Below, in pieces: positions 29,849-41,112 of a stretch of DNA of 64,000 nucleotides; position 1 is the first letter of the stretch; each line of letters starts with the position of its first letter. The stretch lies in contig JXTB01000212.1 of assembly GCA_002914805.1 (NCBI GenBank), positions 458,803 through 522,802 of the forward strand, written 5' to 3'. The stretch is from Parasponia andersonii. Lineage: Eukaryota; Streptophyta; Magnoliopsida; Rosales; Cannabaceae. The notes beneath the pieces are model-generated. The model made no database searches. It had not been told where the DNA came from and was given only the letters and a program-made list of their open reading frames with translations. The translations under genes and the position numbers were made by a program.

Positions 29849-30629
29849 ATTGGAGGGAGGATACTGCCAAAACTGGAGATGGCGGTGCGAGCACTTTTAC
29901 ATAAAAAACACATTTGTATTCATTTTTTATTTTTTTAGTTTTAGAAAAATGCGGGCTTGGTCCCCCTTTTTCTCTTTGCTTGTATACGGGTGCGTGCTTT
30001 TTAATGAATGCTTTTTTCTTGTCAGATATATATTCCTGCAGAATAATCAAAACATAACATTGTAATTTTAACTAAGTAGTCAATCACTAGGTGACTGATC
30101 GGTACACTTTTTGCGATTTGAATCCAACTAACTTAAAACGAGTTTTAAGTGTTAGGATAGGTTAGGTCGCTTAAGAAAACAGCAAGTACGAGTGATGCAA
30201 ACTCAATACTATTTTTCAAAAGTTCCATGGCAAAATAGGATATAGCAATATATCACATCAAACAATGAACATTTTGCTTAGTTACTTTGTTGTTCGAGGA
30301 GGAAAATTGCGTAATACGACATGCTAAGGCATGAAGCGAGGAGAAAATCCTAGGATTTTAAGGAATTTTAGATATTTCGACGATCTAAAATTCTGACCCC
30401 TCTAAATGGACGTTTTGCATAGTCCCTTAGGAAGCAAGTAGGAGATAATATTCTGATCCCACTACCCCCCGAGTTTTATGGTGTTCGAAAACTGCCATAG
30501 AACTATAAGAGATGAATCAAATGAAGTTGAAGTAATAGCCAAAGAAATATTATTGACGAATGACGTCGAATGATAAAATAATAAAGATACAGGAAGTCGT
30601 TGAAAATACATGAAGATATATATGAAGAT

Positions 30630-32075
30630 TCATTGATAATAACGACGAAATTGTTCTGCATTCCAAGCATATTCGATCTTTTGTCTGTCGATATGAGCTA
30701 GCTTGTATATCTCAGGTCGAATGACAATGTCAATAATATAAGATCCTTCCCAAGAAGGTTCAAATACACAAGTACCATGCTCTTTATTATTAGGTAGAAC
30801 TCTTCGAAGGACAAGATCACCCACTTCAAAATGTCTACTTTTGACTTTGGAGTTATAATATCGAGCAGTGCATTGTTGATATGATGTGATTCGAAGTTGA
30901 GGTTGTTCACACCTTTCTTCTAAAAATTCGAGCTCAATTCTCATTAATACATCATTCTAATCTTGCTCCGAAACAGATCGCCGTAGAGAGCTTGCACCAA
31001 TTTCAACTGGGATCATTACTTCATATCCATAAGCTAAAGAGAACGGACTCTCTCTAGTAGTGGTTCGTTGAGTGGTGCGATAAGCCTATAAAACTTCTGG
31101 AAGTACTTCTAGCCAAGCTCCTTTATGCTCCTCCAGCTTCGTTTTTATATTCTGTTTAAGTATTTTGTTTATCGCTTCGACCTGCCCATTGGCTTGTGGA
31201 TGAACAACAGCAGAGAAACTCTTCTTGATGCCCAAGTTATTGCAGAAGTTATAGAACTCATCGCAATCGAATTGTTTCCCATTATCAGAAATTATAGTAC
31301 GCGGTATACCATAATGGCAGATTATAGATTTGTAAACAAAATCTATCATCTTCTTTGCGGAAATGGTGCTCAAGGCTTCAGCTTCTGTCCATTTTGTGAA
31401 ATAATCGACTGCGACCACCGCATACTTCAATCCACCACGTGCTAATGGAAGCATCCCGATAATATCAATTCCCTAAACAGCAAATGGCCATGGACTAGTC
31501 ATTGTAGTTAAAGGAACATGTGGTATTCTAGGAATAGTCGCAAACCGTTGACATTTATCACATCTCCTAGGAAATTCCATTGCATCCTTCTTCATAGTCG
31601 GCCAAAAATACCCTTGTCGAAGAATCTTATTTGCAAGTGCTTTCCCCCCAGAATTATTTCCGCATATTCCTTCATGAATTTCCCTCATAATGTAGCGTCC
31701 TTTTTCATCATTGACACATAATAATAATAGCGAGCTAAAACTTCTTCGATAAAGCTTCTCATTATAGATGATATAGCGGGCTGCCTTCATGCGGAGTCGC
31801 TTTGCATCGTCTTTGCTTTCAGGAAGATCGCCATTTTGTAAATATTGCATTATAGGATCTATCCACGATGGTTTTTCGTCAACTAGCATGGTTACTTGGG
31901 GTTCAACTTTGATGCTTGGTGATACAAAAAATTCAACAGGAACAACTTTCAACAACTCTGTATCTTTCGTTGAAGCGAGCTTAGCAAGTGCATCCGCCCA
32001 TGTATTTTCAATGCGAGGAAAAAGTTGAATGTTATAAGCAGTGAATGTTGAGAACAATCGTTGTATCTCTTGCAA
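30630..32075 (-). pseudogene. Integrase of Tat-type copy 1, broken
   Basis: Fragments of a retroviral-type integrase. The zinc-binding part reads HEGICGNN where the second His is expected, followed by CDKCQRF. The DDE core shows GIDII near 31470 after an in-frame stop, SDNGKQF near 31280 and NGQVEAINK near 31170. The C-terminal part (30630-30944) has the chain FEVGDLVLRRV and WEGSYIID, typical of the Ty3/gypsy integrase tail. Stops at about 31473, 31084 and 30960 separate the pieces. It would insert element cDNA into the genome if intact. Confidence 0.85.
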
Positions 32076-32099
32076 ATATCATTCTCTCCCCTCTTACTT

Positions 32100-32807
32100 G
32101 GTAATCGCCCTTAACCTGACAAACGACCAGCTGGGAGTCGCTGTATACTTCAATCACCTTGACCTTCATTTCTTGTGCAAGCTTTAGCCCAGCTATCAGT
32201 GCTTCATATTCAGCCTCATTATTCGACGCTGGGAATTTGAAGCGAAGCGCACAATGAATATTATGCCCTTCAGGACTGATTAAAACTAGGCCCGCTTCTG
32301 CTCATTCTCTTTTGATGACCCATCAACATAAAGTTTCCACAACCTTGATGTATCTAACGCAGGTTTTTTGAGTACTCCTATGGGAAGATCGACATTATAT
32401 GTAAATTCTGCAATAATATCTGTGAGGGCCTGACCCTTTATGGCAATGCGAGGTTGAAAATTGATGTCAAATTGACTCAATTCAACGGCCCACTTAAGTA
32501 GCCATCCTGAAGCCTCAGGTTTCTGTAGAACTTGTTGCAGCGGAAAATTTGTGAAAACTCTGATCGAGTGAGCATGAAAGTAAGGTCGAAACTTCCTTGA
32601 TACGATGACAAGTGCTCGTGCCAATTTTTCTATCTCTGGGTATCTAGTTTCGGCATCAAGTAATTTTTTACTTACATAATAGACAGATCGCTGTATATTT
32701 TCCTCCTCGCGAATTAATACAGCACTCGTCGCATATTTGGAAACAGCGAGATATAAGCATAATTCTCTGCCTGGGTTTGGCTTCGACAAGAGTAGAGGAG
32801 AACCCAA
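32100..32807 (-). pseudogene. RNase H and second RNase H region of Tat-type copy 1, broken
   Basis: The first part has LYLAVSKYATSAVLIREE and RYPEIEKLARALV, the RNase H that follows reverse transcriptase in Ty3/gypsy elements. The second part begins at LWKLYVDGSSKENE, the start of an additional RNase H. Its continuation with NNEAEYEALIAGLKLAQE and VYSDSQLV is in another frame at about 32105-32285, beyond a frameshift near 32290. The doubled RNase H is a mark of the Tat lineage. Confidence 0.8.
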
Positions 32808-32849
32808 GTGTGTTTTTAACTCTTGGAACGCCTGCTCGCATTCTCCCGT

Positions 32850-34156
32850 CTAGTCGAACTTCTTTGATCCTTTCAATAATTCAAAGAACGGTTGGCATTT
32901 ATCAGTTGACCTGGATACAAACCGACTCAATGCAGCCACTCTTCCTACTAGGCTCTGTACATCCCTAGGTTTACGAGGAGATTGCATATCAATCAACGCT
33001 TGTATCTTCTGAGGGTTAGCTTCAATGCCTCGCTGATTGACCATGAAACCCAGAAATTTTCTAGATCCTACCCCGAACGCACACGTCTGGGGATTCAGCT
33101 TCATTTGATATTTCTAGAGAATTTTGAACATCTCATCAAGATACTTGATGTGATCTTCGGCTTTATTCGACTTCACCAACATGTCGTCGACATATACCTC
33201 CATTGTCTTGCCAATTTGTTTTGCAAACATCATATTGACAAGACGTTGGTAGGTCGCTCTTGCTTAATGAGTCCGGAAGGCATCTTCTTGTAGTAGTATA
33301 ATCCTCGATCAGTAATGAACGAGATATGCTCCTCATCTAGCTCGTACATAGGGATTTAATTGTATCCAAAATATGCGTTTATGAAACTTAAGAGTTCATG
33401 CCCCGATGTCGTATCTAAAAACTAGTCGATTCTCAGAAGGGGGAAACTATCCTTTGGGTATGCTTTGTTGATATCAGTGAAATCGATACATGTTCTCCAC
33501 TTCCCATTGGGTTTCTTCACCAGAACCGGGTTTGCAAGCCAGTTAGGGTAAAAAGATTCCCTTATAAATCCAATTTCGAACAGCTTCTCCACCTCTTCTT
33601 TTAACGCGATGTAGCGCTCTAGATTCATAGCTCTCCTTTTCTGTTGTACAGGCTTCTTTGTCGGGTCTGTATTAAGACTATGGCATATGATATTCGAATC
33701 GATCCCTAACATATCCGAATGTTGCCATACGAAGACGTCCAAGTTAGATTCCAGAAAAGTGACCAATGAAGCTCGCATAGGTTCTTGAATCTTCGTTCCA
33801 ATCTTTAAAGTCTTGGAGGATATGTCAAATGATAAATCATTTAGATCTTCAATGGCTCCAATTCTAACTTCTTCGTCTATTTCTCGAGGATCGAAGTCTT
33901 CACTCGTCATGTCGATTGACGCTTCGACTGACGCTTTGTCTGACGCTTCAACTGATGCTTCGACTGACGTTCCAACTGATGCTTCGACTGACGTTTTGCC
34001 CGATGTTTCAACTGACGCTTCTTTTAGTAGCTGGACCATTATTGTGCGAGGCGTCGCATCCTTTGCTGCGAGTTTCAATGAGTTATTATAATAAGTCCAG
34101 GCATCATATTGGTTTCCTTGCACCTCGCCTATCCCATGTTGGGTCGGCAATTTCAT
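32850..34156 (-). pseudogene. Reverse transcriptase of Tat-type copy 1, broken
   Basis: The frame 34156-33422 carries the linker after protease, then PVLVKKPNGKWRTCIDFTD and PKDSFPLLRID, where it stops. Beyond further frame breaks the catalytic YVDD is kept at about 33183-33194 in MEVYVDDMLVKS. The thumb piece [20 protein letters not shown] lies at 33104-32850. Several frameshifts separate the parts. The N-terminal linker holds a run of SVEAS/TSVEAS-like repeats near 33915-34020. Confidence 0.85.
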
Positions 34157-34183
34157 AGTGAGATGATAGATTGAAGTGACAGC

Positions 34184-35089
34184 TCAAAGTTCCCTCATTG
34201 TCGGTCTTCCTAGCATAGCATTGAATGCGGAGGGGCAGTTTACCACCAAAAATTGGGTCATTATCATTGAAACCCTAGGATAGGTTCCAATGTTGACCAT
34301 TAATTCAATCATGCCCATAGACATTAGGCTGTCACCAGTGAAACCATAGAGCGGAGTGACGGTAGGCTTCAAGTTGCTTTTATTCAACCCCATCTTCTTA
34401 AAGGCATCGTAGTACAGGATGTCAATAGCACTCCCGTTATCAACCAATACTCGCCACAACTGCATGCTTTCACGATTAATTTTTATGACCAATGCATCAT
34501 TATGCGGATAATGGACCTCCCTCGCATCCTGTTCTGTGAAGGTAATATCCATATCCGGTACTCGTTGAAGCTTGTGTGGTTGCTGCTCAAGGTGCATGAT
34601 GTTAGTCAATGGCTGTTGTCGAGCTTCTCGTGCATACCTGTCTTGAGCCCTTTTTGAATTTCCACCAACATGCAGTCCTCCGAAGATAATTCGTACTTCG
34701 CGTTGAATTTTTGGAGGTCGTTGCTGGTTTTCTTCTCGCATTTCGTTGTTCTGCCTGGGGTATTGCCGCAGTCGCCCTTCTTTAATCAATCTTTCAATTT
34801 CATCCTTCAAGGCATAGCAATTATTGGTATCATGTCCAATGTTATTGTGATACCGGCAGAACTTGTTGGGGTCGCGCTTTGGTCTGTCCCATTTCATTGG
34901 TTCCAGTTGATGGTATCGCTCCTGCTGGTTTGTGACCGCATAGATATGATCTATGGGCGTGTTTAATTCGGTATGATTGTTGAACCACATGGGAGCTCTT
35001 GAAATCTCCTGCTTTTTATTTCTAGGTTGATTCTCCGTCAACTGTTCATTACTCCTTTTGTTTTTCTTATTACCGTTATTGTTGGTCAT
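34184..35089 (-). pseudogene. Nucleocapsid and protease part of Tat-type copy 1 gag-pol
   Basis: An open frame of 301 codons. A zinc-knuckle-like motif CRYHNNIGHDTNNCYAL lies in the first third. The aspartic protease site is LVDNGSAIDILYYD, with DNG in place of the DTG or DGG usual in related elements. The frame ends ML GRPTMREL, the usual flap-to-end region. It is open, but it is cut off from gag and reverse transcriptase by stops. Confidence 0.85.
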
Positions 35090-35410
35090 GATCGCGTCTT
35101 TAGTAGCATCTTTCCTTCCTTCTTTCTTTGTCTTTTGAAGATTCTCGCACGAAGAGTCAACCCTTAAATGCCGACCAACTCTTCGGTAGAAGTCATCAAG
35201 AGTTCTACATTCTCTCTCAAGTAATTCCTCCCAGAGTTTAGTTTCTAGTCACACACCAGCCATCATGAGAGTTAAAACTCCCCCTTTAGGTAGGTTGTTG
35301 ACCTTTGCTAACTCTGAGGTGAATCGGTTGAGATAAGATCATAGAGTTTCCTCTGGACCTTGTCAAATTTTAAACAAGCTAACAAGTGGAACAGTGAAAT
35401 TCTTTGCAGC

Positions 35411-36501
35411 TTAGAATTGTCTCAAGAACACAGTCTGAAGTTGTTGCCAGGATGAGATTGAGCCGGACTTAAATCCTCGAAACCACTTCTTTGCTGCTCT
35501 TGAGAGACTTACAGCAAAATATCTGTAACGTGCATGATCATTGACACGATGGAGTTCCATCAGGTTGCTGAAGTGGTCCATATGGTCCTGTGGATCAGTT
35601 TTCCCATCAAAAGTGTTTACGGTGGGAAGTTTGAATCCAATAGGTAGGGCAGCAGCTCGAACTTCCTCGGTGAATGGCGATTGACGATATCCATCAGCGA
35701 GCTCATCGTCCAAACCAGTAAGTGCGTCTAATACGATTCTTAATTGTGAACATCGACATTCAGAGGGAGAGCATTATCTCTTGCTGGCAACAAGAGCGGC
35801 CTTTGATCGTTATCTCGATGTATGGCGGGTTGGTCAAGTAGAGTCTTCTGCGATCTGTGAGAAAAATCTAGCGAAATAGTGCGATGAGATCGGCTTTGGT
35901 CGTTATGATACGATACGGATCGTTTATGACTACATCGCCGCTCCAAGTGTTGTCTTAGGTCTGTAGGATTTTGTCTCGACTCTCTGCTGATTCTTTCGAA
36001 GACACTTTTGAATTAATATTTTTGTTCGCTGCTTAAGCGATCTTGATTACCAGTTGATTTGTAAGAAGGTTGTCCACGATCACGGTTAGTGCTTGAACTC
36101 TCTATACCAGATTCTAGAGGCAAGTTTGCGACTTTGCCTTTTCCCTTGGAGATGCGATCTTCATGACGCTCTTACTGCGTTCTTGGCTAGTCGCGTTTCC
36201 TTGTCTCTAGGATCTATATTCCTTTCTCAAGTAGTTGAACAGGATGTTCTCTAGGATGTTCGTGCTGTAGTGGGGTCACCATCTGTCCTTCAGTAAGTCG
36301 TGGTAGGGAGCCATTGATCTGGTTAGTGATTTGCTGAAAGTTCACCAGTGTCTCCTCCATGCGATCCTGTCTCTGAGCAAAGTTTTCTGATGCGGTCATG
36401 GTAGGCTGATCCTGAGCAGGGTCTACCTGTGCAGCAGCAGTACTTTGGGGTTGGTTTTTGCTAGTTTTGGTGACTCTGGTAGTGTTTCTGGTGTTTGCCA
36501 T
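35411..36501 (-). pseudogene. gag of Tat-type copy 1, broken
   Basis: The likely start is the ATG at 36501 (MANTRNTTRVTKTS), shortly after the 5' LTR and primer site. The N-terminal frame stops at 36214. The capsid part (35713-35411) carries PTVNTFDGKTDPQDHMDHF and AKKWFRGF, typical of the retrotransposon gag domain. Further stops lie between 35411 and 35090. Confidence 0.8.
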
Positions 36502-36542
36502 TATTAAAAAAGCGAAATTTGACACACTGTTTTGCCGGAATA

Positions 36543-36560
36543 GCCCTCCTTCTAGCGCCA
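36543..36560 (-). promoter_or_regulatory. Primer-binding site of Tat-type copy 1
   Basis: On the element strand TGGCGCTAGAAGGAGGGC starts two bases after the 5' LTR. The TGG start fits the CCA end of a tRNA. Copy 2 has the same site with one change (TGGCACTAG). I cannot assign the tRNA with certainty. Confidence 0.65.
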
Positions 36561-36562
36561 AT

Positions 36563-37212
36563 TGTTGATGGAGGTTTTGTCAACAATAAATTTAGAAAAA
36601 TTGCGAGATGTGGCTCGTGTGAAAAGGATTATCAATCAAAGCAAATAAAGAGGCAAGAATTTTATAGTGGTTCAGCCCCAAAAAAGATGAGCCTACGTCC
36701 ACTATTTTTCACTATTTTCTGGAGAATTACAAGAACTCAAAATTACAATGTGTTGTCCGGAAAGAAGAAGAAAAAGTTAAAAAGGTTCTCTCAAAAATTC
36801 CTCAGCCTCTCAAGATCAGAAAAAGTTCAAGATCCCCTTACTGAAACATTGAACTCCCTTTATATAGATGAGGATTGCTCAATATTCCCAATTGTAAGAA
36901 TGAGTAACTGTACAATCAGGCAATACAATTTGAGTAACAATATAACTGGGTAATCACTTAAATAAGGTAACTGGTCGATCTTTAAAGAGAAATTTTTGTT
37001 TTCCTTTCTTTGTAGGTTACCGGTTTGACGAAGCGTAGACTAGTCTCCTTTCCATTCTGGTCGCACTTAACTTATTCGGAAGAGGTCGGACGTAACTCTT
37101 TTGGAAGAGGTCACACTAACTTATGCAGTTAAGGTCGTATGCAACTTTTTCGGAAGAGGTTATACTTAATCCTACTCATGCGACCTGACATAAGATTTTA
37201 TACCGCACAACA
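36563..37212 (-). repeat. 5' LTR of Tat-type copy 1
   Basis: 650 bases, with intact TGTTG and CAACA ends on the element strand. It pairs with 26082-26730. Confidence 0.9.
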
Positions 37213-38042
37213 CCTAGCATAGTAGGATCTACATTAGGCCATGGAAGAATGTCCCACACAGTAAGATAGAGACCATTTTTCCTCCATAAATTCACCCCTA
37301 TGAACCATCACATTTCCCAAAAAAGCCTAATATTGTTTGCTTACTTTGTCCCAACATTGGAGATTTGAACAATATTGTAGATTTGAAGGCAGGTATCCCT
37401 GGTATATGGATCATTTGTGCGCATCTTATGGATATAGCATGGATTAATCCAACTACGCCAAGCAGTTTGAGAAATTAGTCCGGTTCTTGGACGCATTATG
37501 CACGTGTTGAGTGGACCAAAAACCACACTGTGGGCTTAATGGAGAACAATAGTAAACAATAAAATTTCTCTCAGATGCTTAATGGAAGACTAGTCCCACA
37601 GAACATCATGGGCTCATTACAGGTAACTTGTATTTGTCATCCAACGGTTGATCATGAGGGTGCAAAACTCAAGAGGAGTCTTGTTCAGTAAACCTTCTAC
37701 CGATTTTTGCCAGATTAATAAAATAATCCAAATGATCAACTTATTCTCCTGGACTGACTGGTACTTATAGTGGGAAGTATTTTCTCCTATCTATTTTTTT
37801 AGGTGGATTACTATCTATTCTTCTGGTTTTTATCTATTGCTTTTGGTCAAGATTTGAAGAGGAAAAAAATCAGCTAACACAGTTTTATAAAATCTTTTTT
37901 AGTTAATTACTTGAGTTTGGTAATAGAACCTTTATCAGTATTTTTTTTTAAAAAAATATCTTATTTAATTTTGACTCAATTTGATGGAGCTGTAAAATTT
38001 GTATGATTTGTTGGTATGGGAGGATTTTTATTATTATTATTA
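37213..38042. other. Flank of remnant 5, then unrecognised DNA
   Basis: The right CCTAG target copy is at 37213-37217. Only some tens of bases after it may still derive from SRLK exon 1 (TTAGGCCATGG near 37233). The minus frame 37526-37341 is open for 61 codons, but I do not recognise it. It may be part of an old transposon or gene fragment. The rest shows nothing. Confidence 0.4.
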
Positions 38043-38414
38043 TGGATAATTGCAAAAAATTACCTTAAAATATGATATTTCTATAATTTTAATATTATTT
38101 TTTGACTTGCATAAAATTATATCGCCAACTTTTATTTCACTGCAAATTTGTACAACCTGTGTACAAATTAGGTGATTTATACTAACAGTTTTAAATTATT
38201 TTTAATAAATTTCTTGGATTAGTTAGTAGAAATAAGATATCTTCAATTTAGATTTTATATTTAGTAAGAAATTTGTTGGTAAAGACTCAATTTATGCAGA
38301 AAGTATAAATTTGCAAAAATTTAAAACATGAGAGTATAATTCTGTACAAACCAAAAAATAACGTTAAATTTACATTAACAAATTGGTTATAATAGCAATT
38401 TTTGCATATAACCC
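38043..38414. mobile_element. MITE with Mutator-like features
   Basis: About 370 bases. The left end reads GGATAATTGCAAAAAATTAC. The right end read inward is GGGTTATATGCAAAAATTGC, so the ends are imperfect inverted repeats. A possible 9-bp target copy TTATTATTA stands on both sides, but in low-complexity DNA. A 9-bp duplication would fit Mutator-type elements. There is no coding capacity. Confidence 0.55.
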
Positions 38415-38821
38415 TTATTATTAATCCTAACATAAGAATGATAGCATTTTATTGAAATTTGAAGGATATTTATGTAATTATGTCCATTTCTTTTTCATTT
38501 TTTTTCGTAAGGACTCGTTAAATTAACTTTTCAAAAGGTAATGCTAGTAGATCTTATTTTTGTTTTCTATTTGTTTGGTGAAAGAAAAGAGGATAAAGTT
38601 TCTTTATTAGGATTTCAACTCCTCTCACAAGCTCCCATATATTTTCAAAAAAATTTAGACTAATTAGGCTATTAAAGTTTCTTTTTCTTGTTCTTAAAGT
38701 ATAGCTAATTTGGGATTTGAACTCGTCCCACTAACTCACACACATTCTCAAAAATCTTAGAACAATTAGGCTTCTAAAGTTTCTTTTTCTCACTCTTTGA
38801 GTACAGCTCATGCATGTTACT
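38415..38821. other. Intergenic DNA with a short direct repeat
   Basis: No gene seen. Two similar stretches (about 38615-38695 and 38715-38790) share CTCA(C)AAGCTC/CTCACACAC, AGACTAATTAGGC/AACAATTAGGC and TAAAGTTTCTTTTTCT, a diverged tandem duplication of about 95 bases. Confidence 0.45.
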
Positions 38822-39753
38822 TCACTATAAAAAAATTAATCTTTAGATAAATCATTTGTTTTTGTCTTTAAAATCATTTAGAGATGAAAAAAATTGTGTC
38901 AATCACTCATCTCTATTTCATCGTAGCTTAAGGGTTTTTCATCGTAGCTTAAGGGTTTGGAGACGATTTTTTTTCTTCGTCTTCAATTATTTTACTTTTA
39001 GAGACGAACAATTTCATCTCTAATTATTTTTTGTTGACCCATTATTTTGTCAACCAAATATTTTAGGGACGATATTACTGTAAAAATTTCGTTTGTAAAA
39101 GACTCTTTTTGTATTTAAAATTATTTTAGAAGTTTTTTGAGTATTCCTCTTTACAGGTGCCGCTGAAAAAAAATGCTCAAATTAATACAATGTTTTGTAT
39201 AATGCACAACCTAAACCATTTATATTTTAGTAAATCAAATATGTTACCTGATTGGCAGTCAGCATTAAGTTGAGTGGGGTCACGTGGAGGCTCTGAGCCA
39301 CCTGCAGATCCAACACCAAGTAGCAACAGCCCCAACCATGAAGCAACCTGTAAGATATATTAGTAAAACATTATTTATCACTACAACGCAATCAATAAAT
39401 GGTAACAATATTTTTAATAATATATATTTTACTTACAACAAACAAAGTGACATTATATTTCGTCCTCACTATCACTATTAATTTCTTCCAACTCATCACT
39501 ACTAGTTTCACAATCAGATTCATGAATTTCCTCTAAAGGTTCGTCATCGTTATATTCCTCGTGTGTCATCTGGCTCAATGTCATCATCAGTGAAGGTGTC
39601 ATCATGTTTGACAATCTTGAAGATATTTTCCTCATTTTCAACAGCTTGTGGTTGGGCATCATTGCGATTATAAAGAAATGTGTCTAATTCGGGCAAATCA
39701 CTACTAGGCAGAACCTTGTATGTGAATATAGGTGGCTTGGATGAAACGCTGGC
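38822..39753 (-). mobile_element. CACTA-like transposon end fragment
   Basis: The left end CACTATAAAAAAATT at 38822 resembles the CACTA terminus. Subterminal GAGACGA and CGTCT words follow to about 39070. Minus-strand frames at 39774-39453 encode an acidic C-terminus (DDEPLEEIHESDCETSSDEL) of the kind found at the end of proteins of plant CACTA elements, which is a tentative match. A one-base frame break separates two pieces near 39560. The other end is absent. At about 39754 the sequence switches abruptly to SRLK spacer. Confidence 0.45.
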
Positions 39754-41112
39754 TATTGACAAGTGTGCATGCATGGTCCATGAAGGTCACCTTCATCAAG
39801 AAAGACTCTTTCAAGTCTTCTGGATTTGTTGGAATAAACTCTCCACAACCACCACACATTAGTAACGCCCTATTCAATGAGAAAATTATCGAAATAAGAA
39901 AATTTTAGTAAATGCTAAACGCCATAACATATTAAGTTGTAATTATCCCACGAAAAATTAAGCTTACCGCACTCGCAATTTTCTTTTAGAAAAATGCTAT
40001 GCTACGCAATGTTCAATTGAGTGAAGCGACATTCATATGGTGACTAATATTATTTACCGGATTTGCATAGTTCTTTATGGCAACTCTTTAGAGTTCATTT
40101 TTTAATACATGCTACAGTGTTTAACTGTTAGTACCAACTTTTTGTAGTGACCATTGATGCTAAACAGCACTAAATTGTGAATTTCTTTTTGTTTAATGTA
40201 CGTAATCACATTGAAGACCATAGCTAGTCCTGGATTATGGCAAAAATTATGACAAGGTCAAAAGACCCTAGGCAAGTTGACCTCTATGGCAGCTTTGCCG
40301 TCAAGACCAGGTAGATAAGAGTTAATTTTCTAACAGCTGGCGAAATTTAATGTTATTGGCATTTTAATTAAATGCACCAATATAAATATGTATAGATAAA
40401 TAAATATTACTAGGTAAATTAGGTCAATTAGTACAAGATTTAAAAAATGTGCGTGTGAATTTAGAAGGTCAAAAGTTCAAATTTTAGTAGAATATGAGTA
40501 TTTAAGTTTTTTCTAAAATTTATAATAAGTAATAGTTAAACTTCATTTAAAAAAAAAAAGTCAAGTAAGAATATAGTGTTGGAGTCTAAATTTTCTTGGT
40601 CCTGATTGATCTTTAGGTTTTGTATTTTCATTGGACTGGCCAGGTGGTCTAATGTCAGCAAATGTGGTCCTGTATGGCTTACATTTTTTATTCCAATTTT
40701 AGATGGAAAGTAGGAGTAAATAATGCGTACATAGTAATTATCAAGTAATTAAGGGCAATAGCTAGCAAGTATGTTGTCTTCTTTTGTCTCATTTATTCAA
40801 AATTCTCATCTATTCAAAATTTAAGAACAGATGTGATTCACTCACCTGATTTTACAATGCATTCTTATATAAAAATCAAGTAATTAAGGGCAATAGCTAG
40901 CAAGTATGTTGTAATATAACTCCCTAATGCCATTATACTAGTGAATATTTATAACTTGCCATAAAATATTAAGAGAAATAACATCTACAAAATGACAACT
41001 CATACGCAGCATTCGTTGATATTAAGTTAGCATAGTAGTTGAGATCTCCACCATTATTCTTATAGGAATGCCCTAAATTTTACAACTTATCGACCCATCA
41101 TCACTGTTACAG
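39754..41112. repeat. SRLK spacer duplicate of 14766-16049
   Basis: Begins CTGGCTATTGAC and follows the SRLK-2 upstream spacer in the same order to the 3' end of the next SRLK. It shows that a minus-strand SRLK once stood to the left of 39754. The conserved promoter motif is lost here by a small deletion (near 39790). The sequence AATTAAGGGCAATAGCTAGCAAGTATGTTGT occurs twice within it (near 40746 and 40884), in a local duplication. Confidence 0.75.

Larger units (their letters stand above)
26082..37212 (-). mobile_element. Tat-type Ty3/gypsy LTR retrotransposon, copy 1 (11.1 kb)
   Basis: A full-length element transcribed on the minus strand. LTRs are 36563-37212 (5') and 26082-26730 (3'), 650 and 649 bases. 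It is flanked by the 5-bp target duplication CCTAG at 26077-26081 and 37213-37217. Order on the minus strand: primer site, gag, protease, reverse transcriptase, two RNase H domains, integrase. An extra gene on the plus strand follows before the 3' LTR, then a polypurine tract (26731-26746). The second RNase H and the antisense extra gene are known traits of Tat-lineage elements. By eye the LTRs differ at about 45-50 positions, so the insertion is not recent. Stops and frameshifts make it non-autonomous. It lies in SRLK remnant 5. Confidence 0.93.

Noticed and set aside
39680..39862. Plus-strand 60-codon frame across the CACTA/spacer junction
   Set aside because: It spans two unrelated pieces and has no domain.
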